Notes under the pieces: model-generated
What the model saw: only the letters and a program-made list of their open reading frames with translations
What the model was told of the DNA's origin: nothing
The model's database searches: none
Part shown: in pieces, positions 52,126-60,732 of the stretch
How the letters are laid out: every line of letters begins with the position of its first letter
How positions within the stretch are numbered: position 1 is the first letter of the stretch
Program-made: the position numbers and the translations under genes
Assembly: GCF_014212125.1 (NCBI RefSeq)
Contig: NZ_JACJVP010000041.1
Span: 17,764-81,763 of the forward strand
Origin: Cohnella nanjingensis
Lineage (GTDB): Bacteria; Bacillota; Bacilli; Paenibacillales; Paenibacillaceae
Length of the DNA: 64,000 nucleotides
Direction: 5' to 3'

Positions 52126-52857
52126 ATGATCGATATGCAAGAGAATCTGCAAGAAAAGACCGGCTTTGTATTCATTAATGGAGCAGGCTTGGAATGCCGA
52201 ATTTGAAGTAGTGTCGTAGAGGGACTTGAACATCCTTGTTTACTTGCTGAGTTTCCTCTGAGGCAAAGTTCGGTTGAATCGAGGAGTCGGCTTTCGTTGG
52301 AGGATTATGTAACTCACATCAAAAAACAAATAAGTGAATGGGGGTCTCGGAGGTTCGTTATCGTGGCGCATTCACTTGGAGGAGTTCTTGCTCTCAAGCT
52401 TGCATCCGAACTGAGCGAAAGCTTAGCAGGCTGTATCGCCGTAGGAGCTGCAATTCCAAAGAATGGCGGTTCATTTTTATCCATCATGCCGTTTCCCAAA
52501 AGGATCCTCTTGTCTGCTATTCTACGAACAATGAGTACGAAACCGCCGAAATCCGCCATCCGCGCGGGGTTATGCAACGATATCTCACCGGACCAAGCCA
52601 CAGAGATCGTTCAAGGATTCATTCCTGAGGCCGTACGCGTCTATACGGATCGAGCCAACGTGCTAATACCGGATATACCCAAGCTATATGTGAAGCTGAC
52701 CATGGATAAAGAGATCAGTCCGTCCTTACAAAATCAAATGATCTTAAACTTTACCCCGCAATCGGTACGAACGCTGGACACTGGACATTTACCGATGATT
52801 AGCGATCCGGACGGGTTGATGGTTATCTTAGAAGAGTTCATGGAGAATATGAGGTAA
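52126..52857 (+). pseudogene. Alpha/beta hydrolase broken by an in-frame TGA
   Basis: Frame from ATG 52126 (or 52135) reads KTGFVFINGAGLECRI, then a TGA at 52204-52206, then continues without shift SSVVEGLEHPCLLAEFPLR and on to a normal hydrolase core: nucleophile VAHSLGGVLALKLA and a terminal His in LDTGHLPMISDPDG. The stop stands where Trp is plausible (TGG to TGA). A shorter protein from ATG 52297 would lack the first strands of the fold. Confidence 0.75.
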
Positions 52858-52929
52858 TTATGGATATTTCCAAGCCTTTCGCGAGAGAGCAAAATGAAAA
52901 AAATCTTCAACTTCCCGCCTTAAAACTGC

Positions 52930-52972
52930 TTGTGATACGGTTCCCCGCGCTATCTGTGACGGCAAGTTTTTG
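52930..52972. repeat. Dispersed palindromic element, copy 4
   Basis: TTGTGATACGGTTCCCCGCG then CTATCTGTGACGGCAAG aligns with copy 1 over its whole length and with the complement of copy 5. Confidence 0.7.
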
Positions 52973-53024
52973 AAATAAAACAAGGGTACTCATTAGAGTG
53001 CCCCCTGGCTAAAACCCACTGTTT

Positions 53025-53542
53025 TCAACTTTGTTGACCGATCGCTTCGAGACCGATAAACGTAGGAATTGCGACGCGAATTTTTATGATGAAATATCGT
53101 CGAAATTCTGCACCTTGCGATAGACCGAACAGTCGTGGAAGGGGGACCTCACCCTTGCCCCGGTCATATTGCACTTCCAACGTTCGTCCCTGTCCCGCCG
53201 CCTCTTCTAGCATTTGCAGATAGGTTTGGTGCACACCGTCCGGTCGCGGATAAATGACCGATAAGGCTACGCTATGTCGATTAAGCTGATCCAGTTGCTT
53301 CTCGTTCGCGTATCGCTTCATCTTGTCCATAGCCCGGGTTAAATCATCTGAATAGGGGTACCCGGCCTCCTTAGCAAATATCGAGGCACGGATCAACGCC
53401 CTCTGTTCCTCGATATCGAAGAAAAGCGGGGAATCAGTAAAACGGATTAGGATGCTATAGCCGCCGTTTGGGCCCGAATCCGCAATGATCGGTACCCTGC
53501 TGGCGCACAGAGAATCGATAACATGTTATCCGATTTCGTCAT
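53025..53542 (-). pseudogene. WYL-domain regulator with internal deletion
   Basis: The minus strand opens MTKSDNMLSIL from ATG 53542, as YafY/WYL regulators do, then jumps frame at about 53515 to CASRVPIIADSGPNGGYSI, the end of the HTH domain. The DNA-recognition part between (about 35 residues) is missing. It continues FTDSPLFFDIEEQRALIRAS and reaches the WYL start QGRTLEVQYD, after which the frame goes astray and ends. The product cannot work as a regulator. Confidence 0.7.
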
Positions 53543-53931
53543 AGTCTAAGCCTTCTCTCCACGAAGCGTACGATTCTATTCTGAACTGATATTGAGTATA
53601 ATCCTATTTCCTGACAAAAACAGTCAGTTATTCTAATCTGTCTTGAGTAGCGACTTGTCTGCGAAATAATCAGAAGCGATTTTCGCCGTCACTTATGATA
53701 CGGTTCACCGTATCACAAATAGAGCGAAATCAAGGCACTCGGCGCCTTTTGAACAACTACTTATTCTAAACAAAAGCAATATGATTCTTAACTATTATTT
53801 ATCCGAGTCTGAAAGAAATTCACATAGTTCCCGTTACTTGATCGATAAAATCTTGCTAATTACCGCTCCGCCATCCACTTATTAGTTCAACTTCTAATAC
53901 ACTCTTCTATTCTTCGAAAGGATAAAAAGAG
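53543..53931. other. Intergenic region with dispersed palindrome
   Basis: No gene is supported. It includes copy 5 of the dispersed element and AT-rich sequence after it. Confidence 0.5.
53679..53732. repeat. Dispersed palindromic element, copy 5 (best preserved)
   Basis: Perfect inner palindrome TGATACGGT-TC-ACCGTATCA (53696-53715), with outer ATTTTCGCC ... GCGAAAT making a longer imperfect inverted repeat. It serves as the reference for the other copies. Confidence 0.85.
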
Positions 53932-53969
53932 GGCGATTGTAGTGATTTTTATTGATCACTACAATCGCC
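53925..53969 (-). terminator. Rho-independent terminator
   Basis: Perfect 15-base arms GGCGATTGTAGTGAT / ATCACTACAATCGCC with T-rich sequence after it on the minus strand; ends the AAA-ATPase gene. Confidence 0.9.
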
Positions 53970-53981
53970 TTGTTTAGTGCT

Positions 53982-56009
53982 TTAAACAGTCTGCTCAATA
54001 TAATCAAATATTCTCATTATCTGAGCCTCAAGTTTATGGTCCACATATCCCTTTTCGGCGCAGATTTTTGAATACTCTTTTGCAACCAAATACTTTACAT
54101 CATGTGCCGATAAGAACTCTTCAATGTCGGTCTTCTTATCATAAAAGTCCATATGGTTAGGCTTAATAACTGAATGGTACGCTGAAAGGGTAGACACCGA
54201 ACAATTTTCATTGAAAGTAAACTGATTAAATAACGTACGAATCTGTTCAGTACCCTTAGTATTAATTACCGCTGTTATAGCTTGGTAATAAGTTTCCGGA
54301 TCTAAACAATCTTCCATTACGGTTCTACTATAGTATTCTTGCCGAGCTGGATCTATCAATTTAACTTCCTTATTGTCAGCGCTAACTTGAAGTCTTCTTA
54401 ATTGGACAATGTTGTCCTTGTCCCCGCCAACAAAGTTCAATCTTAAATTATCGGTATCAATAAGACATAATACTCTTCCTGTGTTATTTAGTGGATTAAA
54501 CTCTTTCTTATCAGAAGAGATCGGATTTGACAATAGGTTATATATCTTAACAACGTTTCCAATACCGCCAACAGGTAAAATCCTAAACTTATCTTTTTGA
54601 GTTAAAATACTCTCAAGATAAAGTTTATCATCACTACCCTCACAGATTATCCAATTCCCCTGATTGAACGACTTCATAGAACTTAAGATACTCGACGCTA
54701 GATCAAACATACTTTTTAATTCAACATCATTTGGGAATCTTTTTCTCTCTTCGAGATAATTGAAGAAATTAAACTGTGTAATCGAAATGTTCCCATCATC
54801 CTCTTGAATATGTTGCAGATATCCTTTATTTATTGTTGGAAGTGCACCATACCAATGAGTGGTGATTATTACTTGATTCCCATTTATTCCAGATAACTTC
54901 TCCAACCTTTGAAATTGCGAATAACAATTAGAAATACTCATCGAAACTTCCGGCTCGTCTATCGCTAAAATAATATTTCGGTCTCTACTTCCTTGATTTG
55001 ATAAGAAGGCATAAGCAATATCAATAAGTGCCCTTCTCTGCTCACCGGAACTAAGTTGGGTTATCTCTTTATTGTTGTATTTTAATGATTTCTTTAAAAA
55101 GTACGCTTCTAGGATCTTTTCCCTAATGTCAGAGGTCTTAAGATTCTTTTTAATAAATAAATCTGCTCCATAATTGTAATCTTTATCAATCTGCTGAATG
55201 GAGATATTTATTCCTCTCATAAACTCGTTTAAGTGATCATTCAGAAATGTAATAAAGCTTCTTTCCTTGCTATTAATATTAAATTTATCAGTTAGAGCGG
55301 TATCAATTTCTTCTAAAACGTCCTTGTTCATAAGGGTTTGCATTTGCTTTGCTTCTATTTTTAGTATTTCATCTACACTCTGTTCCACTGGCAAGTATAC
55401 ATAAGAATAAAATTCAACAATTAACTTTCTTATCTTGTCGAATTTCTTAAACAATTCTCTCTCTTCGGTGGTCTCGCCATCTCTTAATTTCTTTTTGATA
55501 TCATCATTGAACGCACTAAAGTAAGTGTCTTTGGAAGTAAACTGAACTCCAAACATAAGAAAGAAAAATTCGTCTCTTGAATATTTGGTCAATAGTTCAT
55601 CTCGGAGATTAATAAATTGGGATATATGGGGCCATTTATGAACTAAAGTATTAAAATCAGAAGAAACATTCCAAAAATAGGAGCTTAATTTTTCAACGGT
55701 TTCTAATAGCTCCGTATTTTCTTTAAGTTCCTCAGTGTCATAGTAGTTACTATTTTGGATTCGATCTAAGAATTTATCTTTTCTAATTAAAAAAATAGGA
55801 GCGATATAAACCTCATCTTTAGTTGCACCTCTAGTGAGGTTCCAGGGCCTGCTGTTAAAAAATGTGTCAAGGGCTTCTAATATTGCACTCTTCCCTACTC
55901 CATTGTTCCCAATATAAACTGAATACTTTTCTTCAATTGTCTTACTAATTGGAATGAAAATAGATTTGTCATACGACTTGTAACCCTTTAGCAAAGCTCC
56001 CAACAACAT
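53982..56009 (-). CDS. SMC/OLD-like AAA ATPase with TOPRIM-like C-terminal domain
   Basis: The 675-residue protein has Walker A GNNGVGKS (34-41), a coiled middle part, an ABC/SMC signature QLSSGEQRR (near 318), Walker B ILAIDEPEVS (near 345), and a TTHWYG switch. The C-terminal third shows a TOPRIM pattern: WIICEGSDDKLYLESIL (Glu near 455), LPVGGIGNV, and VLCLIDTD (Asp-x-Asp near 519). This layout occurs in OLD nucleases and in DUF4435-type proteins, many of which guard against phages. ATG at 56009 follows AGGAG. It is far AT-richer than its neighbours and stands alone, which suggests horizontal gain. No partner gene is visible. Confidence 0.85.
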   Translation of the reverse strand: MLLGALLKGYKSYDKSIFIPISKTIEEKYSVYIGNNGVGKSAILEALDTFFNSRPWNLTRGATKDEVYIAPIFLIRKDKFLDRIQNSNYYDTEELKENTELLETVEKLSSYFWNVSSDFNTLVHKWPHISQFINLRDELLTKYSRDEFFFLMFGVQFTSKDTYFSAFNDDIKKKLRDGETTEERELFKKFDKIRKLIVEFYSYVYLPVEQSVDEILKIEAKQMQTLMNKDVLEEIDTALTDKFNINSKERSFITFLNDHLNEFMRGINISIQQIDKDYNYGADLFIKKNLKTSDIREKILEAYFLKKSLKYNNKEITQLSSGEQRRALIDIAYAFLSNQGSRDRNIILAIDEPEVSMSISNCYSQFQRLEKLSGINGNQVIITTHWYGALPTINKGYLQHIQEDDGNISITQFNFFNYLEERKRFPNDVELKSMFDLASSILSSMKSFNQGNWIICEGSDDKLYLESILTQKDKFRILPVGGIGNVVKIYNLLSNPISSDKKEFNPLNNTGRVLCLIDTDNLRLNFVGGDKDNIVQLRRLQVSADNKEVKLIDPARQEYYSRTVMEDCLDPETYYQAITAVINTKGTEQIRTLFNQFTFNENCSVSTLSAYHSVIKPNHMDFYDKKTDIEEFLSAHDVKYLVAKEYSKICAEKGYVDHKLEAQIMRIFDYIEQTV

Positions 56010-56422
56010 GTTATCTCCTGCTCTCATGGATAGTGAACAATTCGACAAACACAAATAATTGGATTAGTACAATTTTCCTATTACTCTATCATTAATCATG
56101 TATAGTAGTAAACAAATCCCTCAAAATTTTCGCCCTACTTGTGATACGGTTCACCGCGAATAATCTTAAACTATCCTCCCGTTAGGTGTTTATCCTACCC
56201 GTTAGGAATGTCGTTGGCTATTTACAGCTTTTCCATCAAAGAAAAAATGGCGTGTCAAATTGAATGTCAATTTGAACGCCGTTTGTTATGCCATATACAG
56301 CTTTTTGCTTCAAAACGGAACCTGTTGGCCGCAGAGCCAAGGCTTTTCCGTTTTGCCATCGATCCCTTCGTAGTCGGCACTACGCTATTCGTCGTCCTTG
56401 AACGCCGTCGCAAGTCTGGTCG
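56010..56422. other. Intergenic region with hairpins
   Basis: Contains the AT-rich upstream region of the ATPase gene, copy 6 of the dispersed palindrome (56125-56160), a CCCGTTAGG direct repeat (about 56178-56206) and a hairpin TCAAATTGA-ATG-TCAATTTGA at about 56254-56275. No gene is supported. Confidence 0.5.
56125..56160. repeat. Dispersed palindromic element, copy 6 (left half)
   Basis: ATTTTCGCCCTACTTGTGAT then ACGGTTCACCGCGAA matches the left half of copy 5; the right arm is cut short. Confidence 0.65.
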
Positions 56423-57022
56423 CTACGCGATGCCGACGAACCGCTTCACCTGCTCCAACCCGAACCGCTCCCGGTTGCTGAACAGGACGGCCTGCCCATC
56501 GAACCGGCGGGACAGCTCTGCGCCGACCTCCGACCGCTCCGCCTCGTCCAAGCTCTCGGCGAAGCCGCGCGCGACGAGCGTCCTGGAGGCGAGGGCTTGC
56601 TGCTTCAAGGCCTGCCAGAGCCGATCGTCGGCCTCGTGAATCTTGCCTCCCAACACGAGCACCAGCCGATCGAACGCCTCGAACGGGAATGCCTGCAAAA
56701 ACGCGTCGACCGGATGCGCGAGCGTGTCGTACCCCGGCGCGTCGACGAAGGCGTATTCCCGGCAGCGCAGGATGAGGGGCGCATCCGGCCTCCGGCTCCA
56801 ATCCGCCGCATCCGTCCGTGGGCCGATGACGGGCCTCGGCTCGCAGCCACGGTCCGTGAGGAGGTCGAGCAGCGTCGACTTCCCCGCGCCCGGTTGGCCG
56901 AGCAGGGCGACCTTCCGACAACCGCGGAAGGAGAAAGACATCAGTTCCGCCCGCAGCCGCGCGAAGTTCGCCGTCAGTATCGCATCCGCGCGTTTCTCCG
57001 CTCTTTTCGGGTCCTGCCCCAC
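56423..57022 (-). CDS. P-loop GTPase-like protein, small partner
   Basis: The 199-residue protein has a P-loop LGQPGAGKST (41-50) and the switch II motif DAPGYDT (94-100), but no NKxD guanine motif; at the matching place it has LVARGF. GTG at 57022 was chosen because it follows the stop codon of the preceding GTPase by one base and has GGAG ten bases upstream. It should bind nucleotide, maybe with altered specificity. Tight coupling with the larger GTPase suggests a heterodimer. Confidence 0.75.
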   Translation of the reverse strand: MGQDPKRAEKRADAILTANFARLRAELMSFSFRGCRKVALLGQPGAGKSTLLDLLTDRGCEPRPVIGPRTDAADWSRRPDAPLILRCREYAFVDAPGYDTLAHPVDAFLQAFPFEAFDRLVLVLGGKIHEADDRLWQALKQQALASRTLVARGFAESLDEAERSEVGAELSRRFDGQAVLFSNRERFGLEQVKRFVGIA

Positions 57023-57023
57023 C

Positions 57024-58067
57024 TTACGGCTGCTCCGCAATGCCCAGCTCGGCGGCCAGGATCCGCTCCGCCAGCTCATGGCAATCGTTCAGATAGGACT
57101 TCCCCGCCGCCAGCGTCAAGCCGAAGCCCGCCGCCGCCGCGACCGCCTGGCCGATGAACGGTACGAAGCGCCCGATCTGAACCGAGGCGCCCTTGCCCGC
57201 GAACCGCTTGAGCAGCAGCGCGATCCCTTCCTTGGTCGAGTAATCGAGCACCCGCTTGCCCAGCGGCAGCAGCGAAGGAATCAGCTTGTTCACCTTCTCG
57301 TCGGTCAATCCGTAGGCGCTCCGGACGTCCGCGAACAGCTTGAACATGATCGAGATGTCGACGCCCACGTTCACGCCGGGGATCGGGTTCAGGCCGTTCG
57401 CCGCGGCGAGTCCCGCATACTTGTAGACGGCCTTCTCGCAAGCCGCCCGCTTCGCCTCGAGATGCGCCATGCTGAAGGCTTTGGCCGATCGCGCGTACTT
57501 CTCCCGCTTGGCCGGGTCGAGCGCCGCGTAGATGGCGTCCACCAACTCCGCCAGTCCCCCGCGCGTCCGGCAGCTCACGAAGTGGACGGGCTCCTCCGAG
57601 CCGACCTGCCGGTGCACGTCCGCCGCGATCTCGGCCTCCAGCTCTTCCTGCGTCTTGCCGTCCTCCCACAGATCGTCTCGTTTGTTCCGCACGAACAGGC
57701 AGATCCGGCCTTTCTCGCGCAGCTCCTTGAAGAACTTCGAATCCGCCTCGTGGAACTTGCCCGAGAACACGCAGAGGAACAGATCCAGCTCCTCCGGCTT
57801 GAACTGCTCCATCCATTGGTTCGGCGGGAACCGCGTCGTGCCGTATCCGGGCAGGTCGACCAGCAGCAGCTCGTCATGGGCGATGACTTGCGCCTCCGTC
57901 GTCATATCCGTGGACGCTCCCGTCTTGACGACGGGCTGTCCGACGATCTGATTGATGAGCGACGACTTGCCCGCGCCCGGCTGGCCGAACAGGGCGATCT
58001 TCAATTTGTCCCGCTGCTCGTTCTCGATATCTTGACGCAGCTGGGCCGCTTCCTCGCGCAGGCTCAT
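57024..58067 (-). CDS. Era/IRG-like GTPase with DUF697 tail
   Basis: The 347-residue protein has P-loop FGQPGAGKSS (27-36), switch II DLPGYGTTR (71-79) and NKRD (128-131), so it should bind GTP. The C-terminal part (NGLNPIPGVNVGVDISIMF onward, about 220-335) is a DUF697-type domain with hydrophobic helices that likely meets the membrane. ATG at 58067 begins MSLREEAAQL behind AAAGGGG. It forms a two-gene unit with the smaller P-loop protein. Substrate process unknown; dynamin-like membrane work is one option. Confidence 0.87.
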   Translation of the reverse strand: MSLREEAAQLRQDIENEQRDKLKIALFGQPGAGKSSLINQIVGQPVVKTGASTDMTTEAQVIAHDELLLVDLPGYGTTRFPPNQWMEQFKPEELDLFLCVFSGKFHEADSKFFKELREKGRICLFVRNKRDDLWEDGKTQEELEAEIAADVHRQVGSEEPVHFVSCRTRGGLAELVDAIYAALDPAKREKYARSAKAFSMAHLEAKRAACEKAVYKYAGLAAANGLNPIPGVNVGVDISIMFKLFADVRSAYGLTDEKVNKLIPSLLPLGKRVLDYSTKEGIALLLKRFAGKGASVQIGRFVPFIGQAVAAAAGFGLTLAAGKSYLNDCHELAERILAAELGIAEQP

Positions 58068-58141
58068 AATCCGTACCCCTTTCCGCTCTACTAGCGGTAT
58101 ACGTATGGGAAGGCCGGGACGATGCAGCGGATGCGCCCGGC

Positions 58142-58948
58142 TTACCGAATATTTTTCCCGTAGAAGATCTCGTCCATCTCCACCTTCAGCCGATCCGTGA
58201 TGTCTTCCTGCTCGCGGATGCTCAGCTTGTCCTTCGTATAGCCGAAGAGGTAGTTGTTCAGATCGAACTCCCGCAGCTTGCACTTGGTATGGAAAATGTG
58301 CTCCTGGTACACGTTAACGTCGATCATGTCGTAGGCGTCGATGACGGCGTCGGGAATGTAATTCTGGATCGAATTGATGTCGTGATCGATGAATAGCTTG
58401 TAGCCGTTGATGTCCCGCGTGAAGCCTCGAACCCGGTAGTCGATCGTCATGATATCGGTATCGAACGAGTGGATGAGATAATTGAGCGCCTTCAGCGGCG
58501 AGATCTCCCCGCAGGTCGAGACGTCGATGTCCGCCCGGAACGTGCTGATGCCTTCTTTGGGATGGTACTCCGGGTAAGTGTGCACGGTAATATGGCTCTT
58601 GTCGAGCTGGAGGACGACGTTGTCCGGAAAAGGACCCGGCGACTCGTCGTACGACTCCGTCGGCACTTCGACGATCGGCCCCTCCGAGACGAGCAAGGTG
58701 ACGCTAGCCCCCTGCGGCACGTAATCCTGCTTCGCGGTATTCAAGACGTGCGCGCCGATGATGTCGGCTACCGCATTCAATATTTTGGTCAAGCGGTCCG
58801 AGTTGTACTGCTCGTCGATATAAGCGATGTAGGCCTCTCGTTCTTCCTTCGTCTTGGTGAAGCAGATATCGTACATATTAAAGCTCAGAGATTTGGTCAG
58901 GTTGTTGAACCCGTGTAGCGTCACGCGCTGTTCCGGCGTCAAGGCCAT
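58142..58948 (-). CDS. speD: S-adenosylmethionine decarboxylase proenzyme
   Basis: The 268-residue protein matches the longer, E. coli-type SpeD. The self-cleavage Ser118 in LDKSHITVHTYPE becomes the pyruvoyl group, and DVSTCGEISPLKALNYL is the conserved catalytic Cys segment. It makes the aminopropyl donor for spermidine. AGGGATTCTC precedes ATG. An acetyltransferase of polyamine-like type lies 2 kb away. No SpeE gene is seen in the window. Confidence 0.95.
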   Translation of the reverse strand: MALTPEQRVTLHGFNNLTKSLSFNMYDICFTKTKEEREAYIAYIDEQYNSDRLTKILNAVADIIGAHVLNTAKQDYVPQGASVTLLVSEGPIVEVPTESYDESPGPFPDNVVLQLDKSHITVHTYPEYHPKEGISTFRADIDVSTCGEISPLKALNYLIHSFDTDIMTIDYRVRGFTRDINGYKLFIDHDINSIQNYIPDAVIDAYDMIDVNVYQEHIFHTKCKLREFDLNNYLFGYTKDKLSIREQEDITDRLKVEMDEIFYGKNIR

Positions 58949-59034
58949 GAGAATCCCTCCATTCTTCCCTCATATTACCCTACCTCGCCGGGAACGATTC
59001 CGAATCGCGGTATGGCGAGTCGGCCCCCAGCGTC

Positions 59035-59068
59035 AAAAAAAGCCCAACCGCACGTCGGCGGTCAGGCT
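59035..59068 (-). terminator. Rho-independent terminator
   Basis: AGCC-TG-ACCGC pairs with GCGGT-TG-GGCT and is followed by seven T on the minus strand; ends the HemAT-like gene. Confidence 0.88.
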
Positions 59069-59102
59069 CGAAAGGAATATAGGGCGGTTAGGCGCCGGGA
59101 CG

Positions 59103-60101
59103 TTATTGAATCCGCTCCAGATCGTGCGTGACCGACTCGATCATGTTCACGAACGAGGTCAGCTCCTGCGAGCTGGCCGCCTGCTCGCGCGCCAGTCGCG
59201 AGGTTAGCTCCGAATCCTGCATCACTTCGCCGAGCACGGACGAGATCTCGTTCAAGCGGGCTTTGATCACTTTGAGCGAGTCCTTCGAATGCGTCGCCAG
59301 CTTGCGAATCTCGTTGGCTACAACGCCGAAGCCGCTGCCGAACTCGCCCGCGTGCGCCGCTTCGATCGCGGCGTTCAGGCCGAGCAGGTGGGACTGGTCC
59401 GACACCTCTTGGAGCAGCGTCCCCACGCTCGCGATCTCGCCGATCTTGGCCCGCAGCAGATCGACCTTGTCGTGCGCCTGCTCCTGCAGCTCGGCCGTCT
59501 GATTCGCCGTCTCCGAGACCGACTGGCTGCTCCCGCTGAGCTGCACCATCATCGCCGCGAGCTCCTGCACGGCCTTGCTCACCTTGGCCAGCGTCTCTTG
59601 GCGCTCTTCGGACAGGCGCTCGATCTTCCGCTTCTCGTCGCGCTCGTAAGCTTCGAGCACCAACTGCGAGTCCAGGTTGAACATCTTGGACAGCGCGAGC
59701 ACGATGCTCATCCATTCGTCCGGCGCGACGCGCTTGAAGTTCTGGACGGCGATGTCCAGATAACGCATGTATGTACCCAGGTACCAGTTCGTCGTCAGTC
59801 CGATGCGGGAGTGCATGCTCCCGACGTGCAGCCGCTTCTCGATAAAGTCCATATCGATCTTGCCTTCGACCATCGTCATGAAGTACCAGCGCTGCGTCTC
59901 CTTCAGTCGCTCGATCGTGCTATGCTCCCCGATGATGCGCGAAAGCTCCGGCTGCTCGGTGATATGCGCGTACAGCTGGTCGACGACGATGTCGGTGACC
60001 GCTTCGAAGTGCGCGGCCTGCCGCTTCAGGTAGGACAGATCTTCCTCGGTTAGGCCGATGTATTGCAGTTGTTTGAGTCTTGCTTCGTCTACTCGAATCA
60101 T
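59103..60101 (-). CDS. HemAT-like globin-coupled chemotaxis sensor
   Basis: The 332-residue protein has a globin sensor domain with the proximal-His segment HSRIGLTTNWYLG (His97) and a short cytoplasmic chemoreceptor signalling domain (LGLNAAIEAAHAGEFGSGFG, VVANEIRKLA). It has no membrane segment, so it is a soluble oxygen or gas sensor. ATG at 60101 follows GGGGGA; a GTG at 60140 would add 13 residues (345 in all) and cannot be excluded. It is shorter than B. subtilis HemAT because the coiled stalk is reduced. Confidence 0.85.
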   Translation of the reverse strand: MIRVDEARLKQLQYIGLTEEDLSYLKRQAAHFEAVTDIVVDQLYAHITEQPELSRIIGEHSTIERLKETQRWYFMTMVEGKIDMDFIEKRLHVGSMHSRIGLTTNWYLGTYMRYLDIAVQNFKRVAPDEWMSIVLALSKMFNLDSQLVLEAYERDEKRKIERLSEERQETLAKVSKAVQELAAMMVQLSGSSQSVSETANQTAELQEQAHDKVDLLRAKIGEIASVGTLLQEVSDQSHLLGLNAAIEAAHAGEFGSGFGVVANEIRKLATHSKDSLKVIKARLNEISSVLGEVMQDSELTSRLAREQAASSQELTSFVNMIESVTHDLERIQ

Positions 60102-60315
60102 TTGCGGATCCCCCACGAAGTGATAGATGCTTTCTTCCACTTTACACCAAGAACCGCCTTAAATCGACATCAAAAATAACCGGGACTAAACGGCCTTGCC
60201 GTCTACCGGTCGCGGAGAAGCGCTTCGTCGCCATCCAGGGCGGCTTGCGATCGTCTAATTGCAGGGGAGATCGAGTAAGGGGCGGAGGGAGCCGATGATG
60301 CGAAATCACAAATAA

Positions 60316-60334
60316 CCTCCCGGCGGCCGGGAGG
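60316..60334 (-). terminator. Hairpin after the ComFB gene
   Basis: CCTCCCGGC / GCCGGGAGG with a one-base spacer; a T-rich but imperfect tail (TTATTTGTG) follows on the minus strand. Confidence 0.6.
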
Positions 60335-60367
60335 CTCGAATTCTTTTCGAATAACCGGGAGAGGCGC

Positions 60368-60652
60368 TTAGTGGTTGGGATTGTCCTCGACCACTTGCAA
60401 GGCCCGCGTCAGCTCTTGGATCACATCCGATTGCAGCTGCGTATTCATGAACAACGCCTTGATATAGGCTTCTCCGGCTTGCGTGGACGTATAGTGGGGT
60501 TGGAGATGATTCAACGTCAGCACGACGATATCCAGCCTGCACTTCTCGCAATCGCACTTCAGCGTGCGGTTCGTCAGAATGTGCTCCTTGAACGTATTGA
60601 TGACGATAGGCTCCATGACGTTCAGTACGGATGCCGCGCGGGACAGTTCCAT
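60368..60652 (-). CDS. ComFB family protein
   Basis: The 94-residue protein shows the ComFB domain: C33-x-C35-x2-C38 in CDCEKCRLDIVVLTLNHLQP and the helix before it. Members of this family are reported to bind cyclic dinucleotides; ComFB was first noted near competence genes, which are absent here. GAAGGAG lies before ATG. It may be a read-out of the GGDEF/HD-GYP protein in this window. Confidence 0.8.
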   Translation of the reverse strand: MELSRAASVLNVMEPIVINTFKEHILTNRTLKCDCEKCRLDIVVLTLNHLQPHYTSTQAGEAYIKALFMNTQLQSDVIQELTRALQVVEDNPNH

Positions 60653-60732
60653 AGAATTCTCCTTCGGGTCGTTGGCGAAATTTACCTCAAGGATAGCATA
60701 GACGCTCGCGGGAAGTCAGCAGGTCTAACGGT

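Noticed and set aside
56643..58094. Long + frame opposite the two GTPases
   Set aside because: Arg/His-rich antisense shadow without a start context.
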